A DNA stretch of 64,000 bases from Chitiniphilus shinanonensis DSM 23277 (GTDB taxonomy: Bacteria > Pseudomonadota > Gammaproteobacteria > Burkholderiales > Chitinibacteraceae), in NCBI RefSeq assembly GCF_000374805.1, contig NZ_KB895336.1, positions 1-64,000 on the forward strand, read 5' to 3'. Every line of letters begins with the position of its first letter. Position 1 is the first letter of the stretch. Under the pieces are notes generated by a model. The model ran no database searches. It was given only the letters and a program-made list of their open reading frames with translations, and was not told the DNA's origin. This document shows, piece after piece, positions 9,807 to 24,516 of the stretch. Made by a program: the position numbers and the translations under genes.

Positions 9807-10301
9807 CTACAACGTGGTGGTCGCGCCGCTGCGTTCGGTGTTCTTGTGGCGCTGGTCGTGCAGCACGCCCGCGCATTCCGCCTTGCGGCGCTGCTTTTCC
9901 TGTTGCTCGGCCAGCAGTTGCGCCAGCGTGATGCCCGACAGGTAGTCGTAGATGGTGCGGTTCAGGCTGGCCCACAGGTCGTGCGTCATGCAGCGACGGT
10001 CGTCCAGACAGTTTTCCTTGCCGCCGCACTGGGTGGCGTCCAGCGGTTCATCCACCGCGCAGATGATGGCGGCGACGGTGATGTCGGCGGCCGGACGGGC
10101 CAGGCAGTAACCGCCACCGGGGCCGCGCACGCTGTCCACCAGTTCGCGTCGGCGCAGCTTGCCGAACAACTGTTCGAGGTAGGACAGCGAGATGTGCTGG
10201 CGCTCGCTGATCCCGGCCAGCGTCACGGGGCCGCTGGCTTCGCGCAGGGCGAGGTCCAGCATGGCGGTGACGGCAAAACGGCCCTTGGTGGTGAGGCGCA
10301 T
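9807..10301 (-). CDS. iscR: Fe-S responsive transcriptional regulator IscR
   Basis: The 164-aa Rrf2-family winged-helix repressor carries the cluster ligands C92, C98, C104 and H107 ([14 protein letters not shown]). The recognition helix region is [16 protein letters not shown]. Holo-IscR represses the isc operon and de-represses it under iron limitation or oxidative stress. It is the first gene of the operon, and a matching operator lies over its promoter. Confidence 0.97.
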   Translation of the reverse strand: MRLTTKGRFAVTAMLDLALREASGPVTLAGISERQHISLSYLEQLFGKLRRRELVDSVRGPGGGYCLARPAADITVAAIICAVDEPLDATQCGGKENCLDDRRCMTHDLWASLNRTIYDYLSGITLAQLLAEQQEKQRRKAECAGVLHDQRHKNTERSGATTTL

Positions 10302-10334
10302 CGCGTAGTTCTCGGGTGGCTCGGTTCGGGACGA

Positions 10335-10367
10335 ATCGTAAAATAACCTAGTGTTTTAGTCAACTAA
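10335..10367 (-). promoter_or_regulatory. iscR promoter with IscR type 1 operator
   Basis: On the minus strand a -35 box TTGACT (10358-10363) and a -10 box TACGAT (10335-10340) are separated by exactly 17 nt. Transcription would start near 10328, about 27 nt before the iscR ATG. The 25-nt stretch 10343-10367 matches the E. coli type 1 IscR consensus, as I recall it, at 21 of 25 positions and covers the -35 box. This predicts direct autorepression by [2Fe-2S] IscR. Confidence 0.75.
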
Positions 10368-10432
10368 AAACCTGACTGGTTCGGTCGGGTTTTCCACCGA
10401 CGGATCGCGGGCCCGGCAGCCCGCCGCGACGC

Positions 10433-11188
10433 TCAGTCGACGATCTTGTTCAGGTAGTTGGGGTCGAAGCGGTCGGCCGTCGCGCGCTCCTCGGCGCAGT
10501 CGATGCCCAGTTGTTCCAGCTTCTTGAGGATGGCGTCGATCTTGTGGTCGGTGGTGACCGAATGATCGAGCATGCCGTGGATGGCCTTGACCACCGGGTC
10601 GTTCATGTCGCCCGAGATGCCGTAGGCGGAGAACCCCAGCGCCTCGGCCTTTTCCTCGCGCGCGATCTGTTGCTCGTCGGCCTCGATCACCCGCGCCGGG
10701 ATGCCGACGGCGGTGGCCCCGGCGGGCACCGGCTTGACCACCACGGCGTTGGAACCGATCTTGGCGCCCTTGCCGATGACGATGGGGCCGAGCACCTTGG
10801 CGCCGGCGCCGATGATCACGCCCGCTTCCAGCGTCGGATGGCGCTTGCCGTGGTTCCACGAGGTGCCGCCCAGCGTGACGCCGTGATACAGCGTGCAGTC
10901 GTCGCCGATCTCGGCGGTCTCGCCGATGACGATGCCCATGCCGTGGTCGATGAACACGCGGCGGCCGATGGTGGCGCCGGGGTGGATCTCGATGCCGGTG
11001 AAGAAGCGGCCCAGGTGCGAGACGAAGCGCGCCAGCCACTTGCAGTCGCGCCGCCACAGGCCGTTGGAGACCAGATGCAGGCTGAGCGCGTGAAAACCGG
11101 GGTAACAGGTGACCACTTCCCATACGGTGCGGGCGGCGGGGTCGCGGTCGAAGACCACACTGATGTTTTCACGCAAGCGGTCGAGCAT
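10433..11188 (-). CDS. cysE: Serine O-acetyltransferase
   Basis: The 251-aa enzyme transfers acetyl from acetyl-CoA to L-serine, the step before cysteine synthesis. The core is a left-handed beta-helix of hexapeptide repeats (residues 65-175) containing [17 protein letters not shown] and [15 protein letters not shown], with catalytic His and Asp. The N-terminal helical extension is shorter than in E. coli CysE, so it is the compact EpsC-like form. It lies upstream of iscR on the same strand, linking cysteine supply to the desulfurase. The iscR promoter between them lets the two be regulated separately. Confidence 0.95.
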   Translation of the reverse strand: MLDRLRENISVVFDRDPAARTVWEVVTCYPGFHALSLHLVSNGLWRRDCKWLARFVSHLGRFFTGIEIHPGATIGRRVFIDHGMGIVIGETAEIGDDCTLYHGVTLGGTSWNHGKRHPTLEAGVIIGAGAKVLGPIVIGKGAKIGSNAVVVKPVPAGATAVGIPARVIEADEQQIAREEKAEALGFSAYGISGDMNDPVVKAIHGMLDHSVTTDHKIDAILKKLEQLGIDCAEERATADRFDPNYLNKIVD

Positions 11189-11251
11189 GGCGCACAGGGG
11201 AGGGGCGGGGAAAGGCTGAGTATTTTACTCGACTTCTCGCCCACTGTGTAA

Positions 11252-11281
11252 GGATGTGCGCCCGCGGCAGGGCGCACATCC
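11252..11281 (-). terminator. Strong hairpin after the alpha-glucosidase gene
   Basis: A 12-bp stem GGATGTGCGCCC with its complement encloses a 6-nt loop. It lies 13 nt beyond the stop of the minus-strand alpha-glucosidase gene, and TTACACAGTGGG follows on that strand. The T-run is weak, but placement fits a terminator insulating cysE. Confidence 0.7.
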
Positions 11282-11294
11282 AGTAGGGGAGCGC

Positions 11295-12926
11295 TTACCC
11301 CTGGACCGTCCAGAAGCCGCCGCCCCACGGCGCCAGTTGCAAGCCCTTGTCGTCGATGGTCGCGCCCGACAGCCCGTGACCTTCGAGCGGCGTGGCGCCG
11401 CGCAGCACCTTGGGCAGCGACCAGCGCTGCGGCGCGCCGCTCAGGTTGAACACCGCGCCGACGCGTTGCTTGCCCAGGGTGCGGACGAAGATCAGCAGCG
11501 GCTCGGGCGCGCGGATGAACTCGATCTCGCCCTGGCGCAGCGTCAGCTGTTGCTGGCGCCACGCCAGGAAGTGCCGCACGAAGTTGAGGATGGAGTCGGG
11601 CGGCGCCTCCTGGGTGTCCGCGGCGCGGGCCAGGTGCGCCGCGGGCACCGGCAGCCAGGGCTGGCCGTTGGTGAAGCCGCCCGCCGTCGCGTCCTTGTGC
11701 CACGGCATTGGGGTGCGGCACCCGTCGCGCCCCTTGAAGTCGGGCCAGAACGCCTTGCCGTAGGGGTCTTGCAGCAGTTCGTAGGGGATGTCGGCCTCGG
11801 GCAGTCCCAGCTCGTCGCCCTGGTACAGACAGGCGGAGCCGCGCAGCGTGGTGGCCAGGGCTGTCAGCAGCTTGGGGCAGGCGGGGTCCTGCGTGTCCTT
11901 GCCCCAGCGCGTCAGCACCCGGGGAACGTCATGGTTGCCGATCGACCAGCAGACCCAGCCCGGCTTCTGGTAGCGGCGGAACGCGCGCTCCATGTGCGCC
12001 ACCTGCGCCTGGATGAAGCCGGCGGAGAATTCCTCGGTCAGCAGGGTGAAGCTGTACGCCTGGTTCAGCTTGTCGTCGCCGCCGGTGTATTCGGCCAGGC
12101 GCCCCAGCGAATCGTCGTCGCCGATTTCGCCCATGCTGCAGGCGCCGTAGCGGTCGAGCAGTTCGCGCAGCCGTTGCAGGAACACCAGGTTCTGCGGGCG
12201 CGATTTGTCGTAGCGGTGGCGCTGCATGCCGTAGGGGTTCACGTCGGAGACATTGGTGTGATCCGCGTGCTCGGCCGGCGGGTTGCTGCGCAGCTTCCGG
12301 TCGTGGAAGTGGTAGTTGCAGGCATCGAAGCGGAAGCCGTCCACGCCGCGTTTGAGCCAGAACTCCACCGCATCGAGCAGCGCCTGCTGCACCTCGGGGT
12401 TGTGAAAGTTCAGATCGGGCTGGCTGGCCAGGAAGTTGTGCATGTAGTACTGGCGGCGCCGACTGTCCCATTGCCAGGCGCTGCCGCCGAACACCGACAG
12501 CCAGTTGTTCGGCGGGGTGCCATCGGGATTGGGGTCGGCCCAGACGTACCAGTCGGCCTTGGGGTTGTCGCGGCTGGAGCGCGATTCGACGAACCATGGA
12601 TGCAGGTCGGAACTGTGCGACAGCACCTGGTCGATGATCAGCTTCAGGCCGTGGCGGTGCACTTCGGCCAGTAGCGCGTCGAAATCGGCCAGCGTGCCGA
12701 ACAACGGATCGACGTCGCAATAGTCGGCCACGTCGTAGCCGAAATCCTTCATCGGCGATTTGAAGAACGGTGAAATCCAGATCGCATCGATGTTCAGCGA
12801 TTTCAGGTAGCCCACCTTCTCGGTAATTCCGGGCAGGTCGCCGACACCGTCACCATTGCTGTCCATGAAGCTGCGCGGGTAGATCTGATAGATGACCCCG
12901 CCGCGCCACCATTGCGTCTTTTTCAC
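11295..12926 (-). CDS. GH13 alpha-glucosidase / oligosaccharide hydrolase
   Basis: The 543-aa (beta/alpha)8 enzyme of glycoside hydrolase family 13 is of the alpha-glucosidase type (GH13_23-like). The catalytic residues are the Asp nucleophile in GFRFDACNYHF, the Glu acid in SMGEIGDDDS and the Asp in IGNHDVPRV. The N-terminus WWRGGVIYQIYPRSFMDSNG is typical. I chose GTG at 12926 because AAGGAGGA lies 6 nt before it; the longer frame to 13088 runs through the intergenic region. It probably cleaves short maltodextrins or other alpha-glucosides. It is divergent from the glycogen operon. Confidence 0.88.
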   Translation of the reverse strand: MKKTQWWRGGVIYQIYPRSFMDSNGDGVGDLPGITEKVGYLKSLNIDAIWISPFFKSPMKDFGYDVADYCDVDPLFGTLADFDALLAEVHRHGLKLIIDQVLSHSSDLHPWFVESRSSRDNPKADWYVWADPNPDGTPPNNWLSVFGGSAWQWDSRRRQYYMHNFLASQPDLNFHNPEVQQALLDAVEFWLKRGVDGFRFDACNYHFHDRKLRSNPPAEHADHTNVSDVNPYGMQRHRYDKSRPQNLVFLQRLRELLDRYGACSMGEIGDDDSLGRLAEYTGGDDKLNQAYSFTLLTEEFSAGFIQAQVAHMERAFRRYQKPGWVCWSIGNHDVPRVLTRWGKDTQDPACPKLLTALATTLRGSACLYQGDELGLPEADIPYELLQDPYGKAFWPDFKGRDGCRTPMPWHKDATAGGFTNGQPWLPVPAAHLARAADTQEAPPDSILNFVRHFLAWRQQQLTLRQGEIEFIRAPEPLLIFVRTLGKQRVGAVFNLSGAPQRWSLPKVLRGATPLEGHGLSGATIDDKGLQLAPWGGGFWTVQG

Positions 12927-12946
12927 CAACGTCCTCCTTGAATTGA

Positions 12947-12988
12947 CGCTTAAGCTGACCTCGCTTTGATTGCGGTTGTCGCTTAAGC
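12947..12988. promoter_or_regulatory. Tandem GCTTAAGC palindromes in the alpha-glucosidase leader
   Basis: The palindrome GCTTAAGC occurs at 12948-12955 and 12981-12988, each preceded by C, exactly 33 bp apart (about three helical turns). They sit 22-55 bp upstream of the alpha-glucosidase GTG and 118-159 bp before glgB. Paired dyads on one DNA face suggest an operator for a dimeric sugar-responsive repressor. Confidence 0.45.
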
Positions 12989-13105
12989 CACGACGAGATA
13001 ATGTGGCACTGATGTTGTAATGCAGCAAATATCCATTTGCATCCAAGTCTATAAAACAATGTCGGGTCGTCAGCCGATTCCATACCAAGTTCCCCGGATT
13101 TCGAC

Positions 13106-15295
13106 ATGCCTTATTACCTTCCCGCAGCCACCGTCGATGCGCTAATGCGCGCCAATCATTCCGACCCGTTCTCCGTGCTCGGCATGCACGAGGTGGACGG
13201 AAAACTGACGGTGGCCACCGTGCAGCCGGGGGCGTCGGCGGTGGCGGTGGTCGACGCCAGGACCGGCCGGCGCGTGGTCGAGCTGGACTGCACCGATCCG
13301 CGCGGCTTCTTCGAGGGTGTGGTGCCGCGCCGCAAGCAGCGCTTCGCCTATCGCCTGGCCGTCACCTGGGATGGCAACGAGGTCGAGCTGGAAGACCCGT
13401 ACCGCTTCCCGCCGGTGCTCGGCGACCAGGACGTGTGGCTGTTGTCCGAAGGCACCCACCTGCGGCCGTTCGAGCGCCTGGGCGCCCACTGGCGCGAGCT
13501 GGAAGGCATCGGCGGCACCGCGTTCGCAGTCTGGGCGCCGAATGCGCGCCGGGTATCGGTGGTGGGCGACTTCAACCAGTGGGACGGCCGGCGCAACGTG
13601 ATGAGGTTGCGCCGCGAATGCGGGGTGTGGGAGATCTTCATCCCCAACCTGCCGCCCGGCCTGCACTACAAGTTCGAGATCGCCGACCGCCACGGCGCCA
13701 TCTTCCAGAAAGCCGACCCCTACGCCTTCGCCGCCGAGATGCGACCCGGCACCGCCTCGCGCATCAACGGCCTGCCCGATTGGGTGGCGCCATCCGACGA
13801 GCGCCGCCGCGCCAACGCGCTGGATGCGCCGATCTCCATCTACGAAGTGCACCTCGGCTCCTGGCGACGCGTGCCGGAGGACGGCAATCGCTGGCTCAGT
13901 TACCGCGAGCTGGCCGACACCCTGGTGCCCTACGCGGTGGACCTGGGTTTCACCCACCTGGAGCTGTTGCCGGTCAGCGAGCATCCATTCGACGGCTCTT
14001 GGGGCTACCAGCCACTGGGCCTGTACGCCCCGACCAGCCGCTTCGGCTCGCCGGAGGATTTCCGCTACTTCATCGAGCGCGCCCACGCCGCCGGCCTGGG
14101 CGTGTTGCTGGACTGGGTGCCGGGGCACTTCCCCAGCGATCCGTTCGGCCTGGCGTATTTCGACGGCTCGCACCTGTTCGAGCACGCCGACCCGCGTGAG
14201 GGCTTCCACCAGGACTGGAACACCCTGATCTACAACTTCGGCCGCAACGAGGTGCGCAACTTCCTGATCGGCAACGCGCTGTACTGGATCGAGCGCTACG
14301 GCATCGACGGCCTGCGGGTGGATGCGGTGGCGTCGATGCTCTACCGCGACTATTCGCGCCAGGAAGGCGAATGGGTGCCCAACGAGTTCGGTGGGCGCGA
14401 GAACCTCGAAGCCATCGATTTCCTGCGCCGCATGAACCAGACCGTCGGCGTGGAGCGGCCCGAGGCCACCACCATCGCCGAGGAATCGACCGCCTTCCCC
14501 GCGGTCAGCCGGCCGCCCGACATGGGCGGGCTGGGCTTCCACTTCAAGTGGAACATGGGCTGGATGCACGACACGTTGAACTACCTGGCCAAGGATCCGG
14601 TGTACCGCCAGCACCATCATCACCAGATGACCTTCGGCATGATGTACGCCTTCAGCGAGAACTTCGTGCTGCCGCTGTCGCACGACGAAGTGGTGCACGG
14701 CAAGGGCTCGCTGCTGTCGCGCATGCCCGGCGACGCCTGGCAACAGTTCGCCAACCTGCGCGCCTACTACGCCTTCATGTGGGCGCACCCCGGCAAGAAG
14801 CTGCTGTTCATGGGCGGCGAATTCGCCCAGGGCCGCGAGTGGAACCACGACGACAGCCTGGATTGGCACCTGCTGGGCCAGGAAGGCGGCGGGCCGTGGC
14901 ACGTCGGCGTGCAGTCGCTGGTGCGCGACCTCAACCGCGTCTACCGCGGCAACCGCGCGCTCCATGCGCTCGATTTCGACGCGCGTGGCTTCCAGTGGCT
15001 GATCGCCGACGACGCCGCCAATTCGGTGTACGCCTTCGTGCGTTACCCGGATGACGACAGCGAGCCGGTGGTGGTGGTCTGCAACTTCACCCCGGTGCCG
15101 CGCGACGGCTATCGCGTCGGCGTGCCGCTGCCGGGGCGCTATCTGGAACTGCTGAATACCGATTCCGGCTACTACGCCGGCAGCAACCTCGGCAACGTCG
15201 CGGCGGAAACCGAGGCGGTGCCCGCGCACCAGCAGGCCCAATCGCTGGTGCTGACCTTGCCGCCGCTGGCCACGCTCTATCTGCGCCGAGGCTGA
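13106..15295 (+). CDS. glgB: 1,4-alpha-glucan branching enzyme
   Basis: The 729-aa GH13 enzyme introduces alpha-1,6 branches into glycogen. An N-terminal CBM48 region is followed by a second one ([22 protein letters not shown] near residue 140). The catalytic barrel has the Asp nucleophile in [10 protein letters not shown] near 400, Glu in IAEESTAFP near 455 and Asp in [10 protein letters not shown] near 525. It is the first gene of the glycogen operon, and glgX starts one base after its stop. The length is standard for the long form. Confidence 0.97.
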   Translation: MPYYLPAATVDALMRANHSDPFSVLGMHEVDGKLTVATVQPGASAVAVVDARTGRRVVELDCTDPRGFFEGVVPRRKQRFAYRLAVTWDGNEVELEDPYRFPPVLGDQDVWLLSEGTHLRPFERLGAHWRELEGIGGTAFAVWAPNARRVSVVGDFNQWDGRRNVMRLRRECGVWEIFIPNLPPGLHYKFEIADRHGAIFQKADPYAFAAEMRPGTASRINGLPDWVAPSDERRRANALDAPISIYEVHLGSWRRVPEDGNRWLSYRELADTLVPYAVDLGFTHLELLPVSEHPFDGSWGYQPLGLYAPTSRFGSPEDFRYFIERAHAAGLGVLLDWVPGHFPSDPFGLAYFDGSHLFEHADPREGFHQDWNTLIYNFGRNEVRNFLIGNALYWIERYGIDGLRVDAVASMLYRDYSRQEGEWVPNEFGGRENLEAIDFLRRMNQTVGVERPEATTIAEESTAFPAVSRPPDMGGLGFHFKWNMGWMHDTLNYLAKDPVYRQHHHHQMTFGMMYAFSENFVLPLSHDEVVHGKGSLLSRMPGDAWQQFANLRAYYAFMWAHPGKKLLFMGGEFAQGREWNHDDSLDWHLLGQEGGGPWHVGVQSLVRDLNRVYRGNRALHALDFDARGFQWLIADDAANSVYAFVRYPDDDSEPVVVVCNFTPVPRDGYRVGVPLPGRYLELLNTDSGYYAGSNLGNVAAETEAVPAHQQAQSLVLTLPPLATLYLRRG

Positions 15296-15296
15296 C

Positions 15297-18985
<3,689 letters not shown>

Positions 18986-19011
18986 ACCCCGCCGTCACGA
19001 CACCATCGCAT

Positions 19012-19038
19012 GGTCCGGCGGCAACGTACCGCCGGACC
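19012..19038 (+). terminator. Hairpin between pgm and glgC
   Basis: A 10-bp stem GGTCCGGCGG with its complement encloses a 7-nt loop. Only CAAATC follows, without a T-run, so it may pause or stabilise the transcript rather than fully terminate it. It could adjust glgC expression relative to glgBX-pgm. Confidence 0.5.
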
Positions 19039-19083
19039 CAAATCTAGAGCCCGGTGCAATGGGCTGAAATGGGAGAAGGTCGC

Positions 19084-20367
19084 ATGGAAGAATCTCAACT
19101 GATCGACAAGGCCACCCTGGCGCGGCAACTGCCGAACAAGGCGGTGGCACTGGTGTTGGCCGGGGGGCGCGGTTCGCGGCTCAAGGCGCTGACCGATCAT
19201 CGCGCCAAGCCGGCGGTGTATTTCGGCGGCAAGTTCCGCATCATCGATTTCGCGCTGTCCAACTGCCTGAACTCGGGCATCCGCCGCATCGGCGTGGTCA
19301 CCCAGTACAAGTCGCACTCGCTGCTGCGCCACCTGCAAAAGGGCTGGTCGTTCCTGCGCAACGAGATGAACGAGTTCGTCGACCTGCTGCCGGCGCAGCA
19401 GCGGGTGGACGAGGAACACTGGTATCGCGGCACCGCCGACGCGGTGTACCAGAACATGGACATCATCCGCAGCTATCGCCCGGAATACGTGGTGATCCTG
19501 GCCGGCGACCACATCTACAAGATGGATTACGCACGGATGCTGGTGGACCACGTGATGTCCGGTGCGCAGTGCACGGTGGCGTGCATCGAGGTGCCGCGCA
19601 TGGAGGCCACCGCCTTCGGCGTGATGCACATCGACGAGGAACGCCGCATCACCGACTTCCTGGAAAAGCCGGCCGATCCGCCCGCGATGCCGGGCAAGCC
19701 GGAGAGCGCGCTGGCGTCGATGGGCGTCTACGTGTTCAACGCCGACTATCTCTACCGCCATCTCGACGAAGACCTGGCCAACGATGCCTCCGACCACGAC
19801 TTCGGCAAGAACATCATCCCCAAGGTGGTGCAGGAAGGCGGCGCGCTGGCGCACCCGTTCTCGCTCTCGTGCGTGAAATCCGATCCCAACGGCCACGACT
19901 ACTGGCGCGACGTCGGCACGGTGGACGCCTACTGGGCCGCCAACCTCGACCTGGCGTCGGTCACGCCGGAACTGGACGTCTACGACCAGGACTGGCCGAT
20001 CCGCACCTACCAGGAACAACTGCCGCCGGCCAAGTTCGTGCAGGACCACAACGGCAGCCACGGCATGACGCTGAACTCGCTGGTGTCGGGCGGCAGCATC
20101 GTCTCCGGCTCGCTGGTGATCAACTCGGTGCTGTTCTCGCAGGTGCGGGTGCATTCGTTCTGTACCATCGATTCCTCGGTGATCCTGCCGCAGGTGACCA
20201 TCGGCCGTAACTGCCGGCTGCGCCGCTGCGTGATCGACCGCGCCTGCGAAATCCCCGAGGGCACGGTGATCGGCGAAAACGCCGAGGAGGACAGCCGCCG
20301 CTTCTACCGCAGCGAAGGCGGCGTGGTGCTGGTGACCCGCGACATGCTGGCGCGGCTGCAAAAGTAG
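19084..20367 (+). CDS. glgC: Glucose-1-phosphate adenylyltransferase
   Basis: The 427-aa enzyme makes ADP-glucose from Glc-1-P and ATP, the committed step of glycogen synthesis. The nucleotidyltransferase signature is [20 protein letters not shown] with [18 protein letters not shown]; a C-terminal hexapeptide-repeat beta-helix begins around residue 320. The start at 19084 was chosen because GGGAGAAGG precedes it; an in-frame ATG at 19054 lacks such a site. Allosteric control by glycolytic intermediates is usual for the family. Confidence 0.96.
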   Translation: MEESQLIDKATLARQLPNKAVALVLAGGRGSRLKALTDHRAKPAVYFGGKFRIIDFALSNCLNSGIRRIGVVTQYKSHSLLRHLQKGWSFLRNEMNEFVDLLPAQQRVDEEHWYRGTADAVYQNMDIIRSYRPEYVVILAGDHIYKMDYARMLVDHVMSGAQCTVACIEVPRMEATAFGVMHIDEERRITDFLEKPADPPAMPGKPESALASMGVYVFNADYLYRHLDEDLANDASDHDFGKNIIPKVVQEGGALAHPFSLSCVKSDPNGHDYWRDVGTVDAYWAANLDLASVTPELDVYDQDWPIRTYQEQLPPAKFVQDHNGSHGMTLNSLVSGGSIVSGSLVINSVLFSQVRVHSFCTIDSSVILPQVTIGRNCRLRRCVIDRACEIPEGTVIGENAEEDSRRFYRSEGGVVLVTRDMLARLQK

Positions 20368-20378
20368 CAAGGCTGGTC

Positions 20379-20400
20379 GCCCCGCCTGCAACGGCGGGGC
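20379..20400 (+). terminator. Intrinsic terminator after glgC
   Basis: GCCCCGCC pairs with GGCGGGGC over a 6-nt loop, followed by ATCGTTTTCC. It lies 12 nt after the glgC stop and partly separates glgC from glgA. Confidence 0.8.
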
Positions 20401-20498
20401 ATCGTTTTCCCCACGGCGGGCCATGCCCGCCGCATTTCATACGGCTGACAAGCGCATTGGCCACACTGCGCGCAAGTCTTCTCGTCAGGATGCTTCCC

Positions 20499-21923
20499 AT
20501 GCGCGTGTTGCACGTCTGCTCCGAACTCTATCCGCTGCTCAAGACCGGCGGGCTGGCCGATGTCACCGGCGCCCTGCCGCCCCAGCTCAGCCGCCTGGGC
20601 GTCGATGTCCGGGTGCTGGTGCCGGGCTTCCCCGCCATCAATGCCGCGCTGGAGGGCGAAGGCGACGTCGCCGACGTCGATACTCCGTTCGGCCGTGTCC
20701 ACCTGTGGTTCGCGCACCTGCCGGGCAGCGAGGTCGGGTTGTACGTGATCGATGCGCCCGGCCTGTTCGATCGCCCGGGCAATCCCTACGACGAGCACTA
20801 TGGCGACAACCACCGCCGCTTCGCGCTGCTGGCATGGATCGGCGCCGAGCTGGCCAGCGGCCTGGATGGCTTCTGGCGTCCCGAGGTGGTCCACGCGCAC
20901 GACTGGCACGCCGGGCTGACGCCGGCCTACCTGGCCGCGCGCGGCCGCCCGGCGCGCAGCGTGTTCACCGTGCACAACCTGGCGTACCAGGGCGTGTTCG
21001 GTGGCTGGACCTTCGGCGAGCTGGGCTTGCCGGCGCATTTCTTCGACGTCAACGGCGTCGAGTTCCACGGCAACGTCTCGTTCATGAAGGCCGGCCTGTT
21101 CTACGCCGACCACGTCACCACCGTGTCGCCCAGCTACGCCCGCGAGATCACCACGCCCGACCAGGGTTGCGGGCTGGACGGCCTGCTGCGCGACCGCGGC
21201 CCCAGCTTGAGCGGCATCCTCAACGGCGTGGACGAGGCGGTGTGGAATCCGGCCGCCGACCCGTTGATCGACGCCGCCTACAGCGCCGACAAGCCCGCCG
21301 GCAAAGCGAAGAACCGCGCCGCACTGCAACGCGACAATGGGCTGGACGTGCAGGAGGACGCCCCGCTGTTCGGCGTGGTCAGCCGTCTGACCGAGCAGAA
21401 AGGGCTGCACCTGGTGCTCGAAGCGTTGCCGCGCCTGATCGCCGGCGGCGGCCAATTCGTGCTGCTGGGTAGCGGCGATCCGCACCTGGAGGCGGCGTTC
21501 CGTTCCAACGTCGCGGCGTATCCGGGGCGGGTGGCCGTCACCATCGGCTACGATGAAACGCATTCGCATCGCATCATGGCGGGCGCCGACCTCATCATGG
21601 TGCCCAGCCGCTACGAACCGTGCGGGCTGACCCAGCTCTACGGGTTGAAGTACGGCGCGCTGCCGCTGGTGCGGCGCGTCGGCGGGTTGGGCGACACCGT
21701 GGTGGACAGCAGCCTGGAGAACCTGGCCGACGACAGCGCCACCGGCATCGTGTTCGACGAATTCAGCGTCGCCGGCCTGGAAGCGGGCATTCGCCGCGCC
21801 TACGCGCTGTGGAACCGCCCGCGCGACTGGAAGAACGTGCGGCGCAACGCGATGCGGCAGGATTTCGGTTGGGGCGCCTCGGCGGCGGCCTACGTGGCGC
21901 TGTACCAGCGCCTGGTTGCATAA
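20499..21923 (+). CDS. glgA: Glycogen synthase (ADP-glucose)
   Basis: The 474-aa GT5 glycosyltransferase extends alpha-1,4-glucan from ADP-glucose. The N-terminal KTGGLADV motif (Lys15) binds the donor, HDWHAGLTP lies near residue 130, and the C-terminal nucleotide site reads [18 protein letters not shown] near 370. I took ATG 20499 because CAGGA lies 8 nt upstream; ATG 20490 and an upstream start at 20457 are alternatives. Confidence 0.95.
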   Translation: MRVLHVCSELYPLLKTGGLADVTGALPPQLSRLGVDVRVLVPGFPAINAALEGEGDVADVDTPFGRVHLWFAHLPGSEVGLYVIDAPGLFDRPGNPYDEHYGDNHRRFALLAWIGAELASGLDGFWRPEVVHAHDWHAGLTPAYLAARGRPARSVFTVHNLAYQGVFGGWTFGELGLPAHFFDVNGVEFHGNVSFMKAGLFYADHVTTVSPSYAREITTPDQGCGLDGLLRDRGPSLSGILNGVDEAVWNPAADPLIDAAYSADKPAGKAKNRAALQRDNGLDVQEDAPLFGVVSRLTEQKGLHLVLEALPRLIAGGGQFVLLGSGDPHLEAAFRSNVAAYPGRVAVTIGYDETHSHRIMAGADLIMVPSRYEPCGLTQLYGLKYGALPLVRRVGGLGDTVVDSSLENLADDSATGIVFDEFSVAGLEAGIRRAYALWNRPRDWKNVRRNAMRQDFGWGASAAAYVALYQRLVA

Positions 21924-22010
21924 AAACCGTCGGCACGCCGACAGTACCGGCTGCGGCGCCCGCGAGGCGCCCCCGGAACGGTTTCAGATAACACAAGCGG
22001 AGCTTCCACA

Positions 22011-24458
22011 ATGACCGTCGAATTCGTGCACGACTCCCCCAGTACCGATGTGGCATCGCTCAAGCGCTCCATCGCCAACAAGCTGGTGTTCGCTGTCGGC
22101 AAGGACCCGATCACCGCGCAGCCGCGCGACTGGCTGTTCGCCACCATGCTGGCGGTGCGCGACCGGCTGGTGGAGCGCTGGATGCGCACCACCCGCGCCC
22201 AGTACTCGCAGGAAAGCAAGCGCGTCTACTACCTGTCGATGGAGTTCCTGATGGGGCGGGCGCTGACCAACGCCCTGCTGGCGCTCGGGCTGTACGACGA
22301 AACCCGCACCGCGCTCGATGCGCTGGGCATCGACTACGACGAGATCGACGCCATCGAGCCCGACGCCGCGCTGGGCAACGGCGGCCTGGGCCGGCTGGCC
22401 GCGTGCTTCCTCGACGCGATGGCCACGCTGGGCCTGCCGGGCTACGGCTACGGCATCCGCTACGACTACGGCATGTTCAAGCAGCGCATCATCGAGGGCA
22501 ATCAGATCGAGGCGCCGGACTACTGGCTGGCCAACGGCTACCCGTGGGAATTCCCGCGCTCCGAGGTGCAGTACCTGGTGCGCTTCGGTGGCCGGTTGCA
22601 GGACGAAGGGCGCAAGGTGCGCTGGGTGGAGACCCAGGACGTGTTCGCCATGGCGCACGACCACATCGTGCCGGGCTACGACACCCTGGCCACCAACACG
22701 CTGCGGCTGTGGTCGGCGCGCTCGTCCAACGAGATCAACCTGACCAAGTTCAACCAGGGCGACTACTTCGCCGCGGTCGAGGAAAAGAACCTGTCCGAGA
22801 ACGTGTCGCGCGTGCTGTACCCGGACGACTCCACCTACTCGGGCAAGGAACTGCGGCTGCGCCAGGAGTACTTCTTCGTCTCGGCCAGCCTGCAGGACAT
22901 CATGCACCGGCACATGCGCACCTACGACAACGTGGACAGCCTGCCGGACAAAGTGGCGATCCACCTCAACGACACCCACCCGGTGCTGGCGATCCCCGAG
23001 CTGCTGCGCATGTTGATCGACGACTACGGCGTCGAGTGGGATCGCGCCTGGGGCATCGCCAAGCGGGTGTTCAGCTACACCAACCACACGCTGATGAGCG
23101 AGGCGCTGGAAACCTGGCCGGTGGACATGATGGGCCGCGTGCTGCCGCGCCATCTCAAGCTGATCTTCGACATCAACGACGAATTCCTCGACGAGGTGCG
23201 CGCCAAGTTCGGCAACGACGCCGACCTGATCCGCCGCGTGTCGCTGGTGGACGAGCACGGCGAGCGCCGCGTGCGCATGGCCTACCTGGCGGTGGTCGCC
23301 AGCCACAAGATCAACGGCGTGTCCGCGCTGCACTCCGACCTGATGGTGCAATCGATCTTCGCCGACTTCGCCAAGCTCTATCCCGAGCGTTTCAACAACA
23401 AGACCAACGGCATCACCCCGCGCCGCTGGCTGGCGCAGGCCAACCCCGCGTTGTCGTCGGTGATCGACCACTACATCGGCAAGACCTGGCGCAGCAACCT
23501 GGACGAACTGGCCGAACTGAAGCAGCACATGGATTACCCGGCCTTCGTCAAGGCGGTGGCCGAGGCCAAGTTCGACAACAAGCAGCGCCTGGCGCAATTC
23601 GTGGCACGGCGCCTGGGCGGCGTGATCGACCCGCACGCGCTGTTCGACGTGCAGGTGAAGCGCATCCACGAGTACAAGCGCCAGTTGCTCAACGTGCTGC
23701 ACGTGATCACCCGCTACAACCGCATCCTCAAGCACCCGGAGAAGGATTGGGTGCCGCGCGTGGTGATCTTCGCCGGCAAGGCCGCCAGCGCCTATCGCAT
23801 GGCCAAGCTGATCATCAAGCTGATCAACGACATCGGCGTGAAGATCAACAACGACCCGCGTGTGGGCGACAAGCTGAAGGTGGTGTTCATCCCCAACTAC
23901 GGCGTGTCGCTGGCCGAGATCATCATCCCGGCCGCCGATCTGTCGGAGCAGATCTCCACCGCCGGCACCGAGGCATCGGGCACCGGCAACATGAAGTTCG
24001 CGCTCAACGGCGCGCTGACCATCGGCACCCTCGACGGCGCCAACGTCGAGATCCGCGAGCAGGTGGGCGAAGACAACATCTTCATCTTCGGCAACACCAC
24101 CGAGCAGGTCGAGGCGCTGCGCCGCGACGGCTACAACCCGCGCGCCTTCTACGAGCAGGATCTGGAGCTGCACGAAGTGCTGAACATGCTGGCGTCCGGC
24201 TATTTCAGCCCGGAGGACCCGGAGCGTTTCCGCCTGGTGTTCGACGTGCTGGTGAACTGGGGCGACCACTACCAGCTGCTGGCCGACTACCGCAGCTACG
24301 TCGATACCCAGGACAAGGTGGACGCGCTGTACCGCAAGCAGGACGAATGGACGCGCCGCACCATCCTCAACATCGCCGGCATGGGCAAGTTCAGCGCCGA
24401 CCGCACCATCCGCGAGTACGCCGAGGATATCTGGAACGTATCACCGGTCCGGCTGTAA
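22011..24458 (+). CDS. glgP: Glycogen/maltodextrin phosphorylase
   Basis: The 815-aa GT35 enzyme releases glucose-1-phosphate from glucan ends. Conserved blocks include [20 protein letters not shown] near residue 120 and the PLP site [17 protein letters not shown], with the Schiff-base Lys at 662. It starts behind AGCGGAGC. The 87-nt gap after glgA contains small GC-rich dyads but no strong terminator, so it is probably co-transcribed, with GlgX and Pgm completing breakdown. Confidence 0.96.
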   Translation: MTVEFVHDSPSTDVASLKRSIANKLVFAVGKDPITAQPRDWLFATMLAVRDRLVERWMRTTRAQYSQESKRVYYLSMEFLMGRALTNALLALGLYDETRTALDALGIDYDEIDAIEPDAALGNGGLGRLAACFLDAMATLGLPGYGYGIRYDYGMFKQRIIEGNQIEAPDYWLANGYPWEFPRSEVQYLVRFGGRLQDEGRKVRWVETQDVFAMAHDHIVPGYDTLATNTLRLWSARSSNEINLTKFNQGDYFAAVEEKNLSENVSRVLYPDDSTYSGKELRLRQEYFFVSASLQDIMHRHMRTYDNVDSLPDKVAIHLNDTHPVLAIPELLRMLIDDYGVEWDRAWGIAKRVFSYTNHTLMSEALETWPVDMMGRVLPRHLKLIFDINDEFLDEVRAKFGNDADLIRRVSLVDEHGERRVRMAYLAVVASHKINGVSALHSDLMVQSIFADFAKLYPERFNNKTNGITPRRWLAQANPALSSVIDHYIGKTWRSNLDELAELKQHMDYPAFVKAVAEAKFDNKQRLAQFVARRLGGVIDPHALFDVQVKRIHEYKRQLLNVLHVITRYNRILKHPEKDWVPRVVIFAGKAASAYRMAKLIIKLINDIGVKINNDPRVGDKLKVVFIPNYGVSLAEIIIPAADLSEQISTAGTEASGTGNMKFALNGALTIGTLDGANVEIREQVGEDNIFIFGNTTEQVEALRRDGYNPRAFYEQDLELHEVLNMLASGYFSPEDPERFRLVFDVLVNWGDHYQLLADYRSYVDTQDKVDALYRKQDEWTRRTILNIAGMGKFSADRTIREYAEDIWNVSPVRL

Positions 24459-24470
24459 TCTTCGGCAGTC

Positions 24471-24493
24471 GGGGGCGGCATCCGGCCGCCCCC
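24471..24493 (+). terminator. Intrinsic terminator after glgP
   Basis: GGGGGCGGC pairs with GCCGCCCCC over a 5-nt loop and is followed by TTTTT. It closes the glycogen operon 13 nt after glgP. Confidence 0.92.
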
Positions 24494-24516
24494 TTTTTCC
24501 TTCCGCCCCTCATTCC

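Noticed and set aside
21984-24269. 761-codon frame opposite glgP
   Set aside because: Antisense of a clear phosphorylase gene; its composition is a codon artefact.
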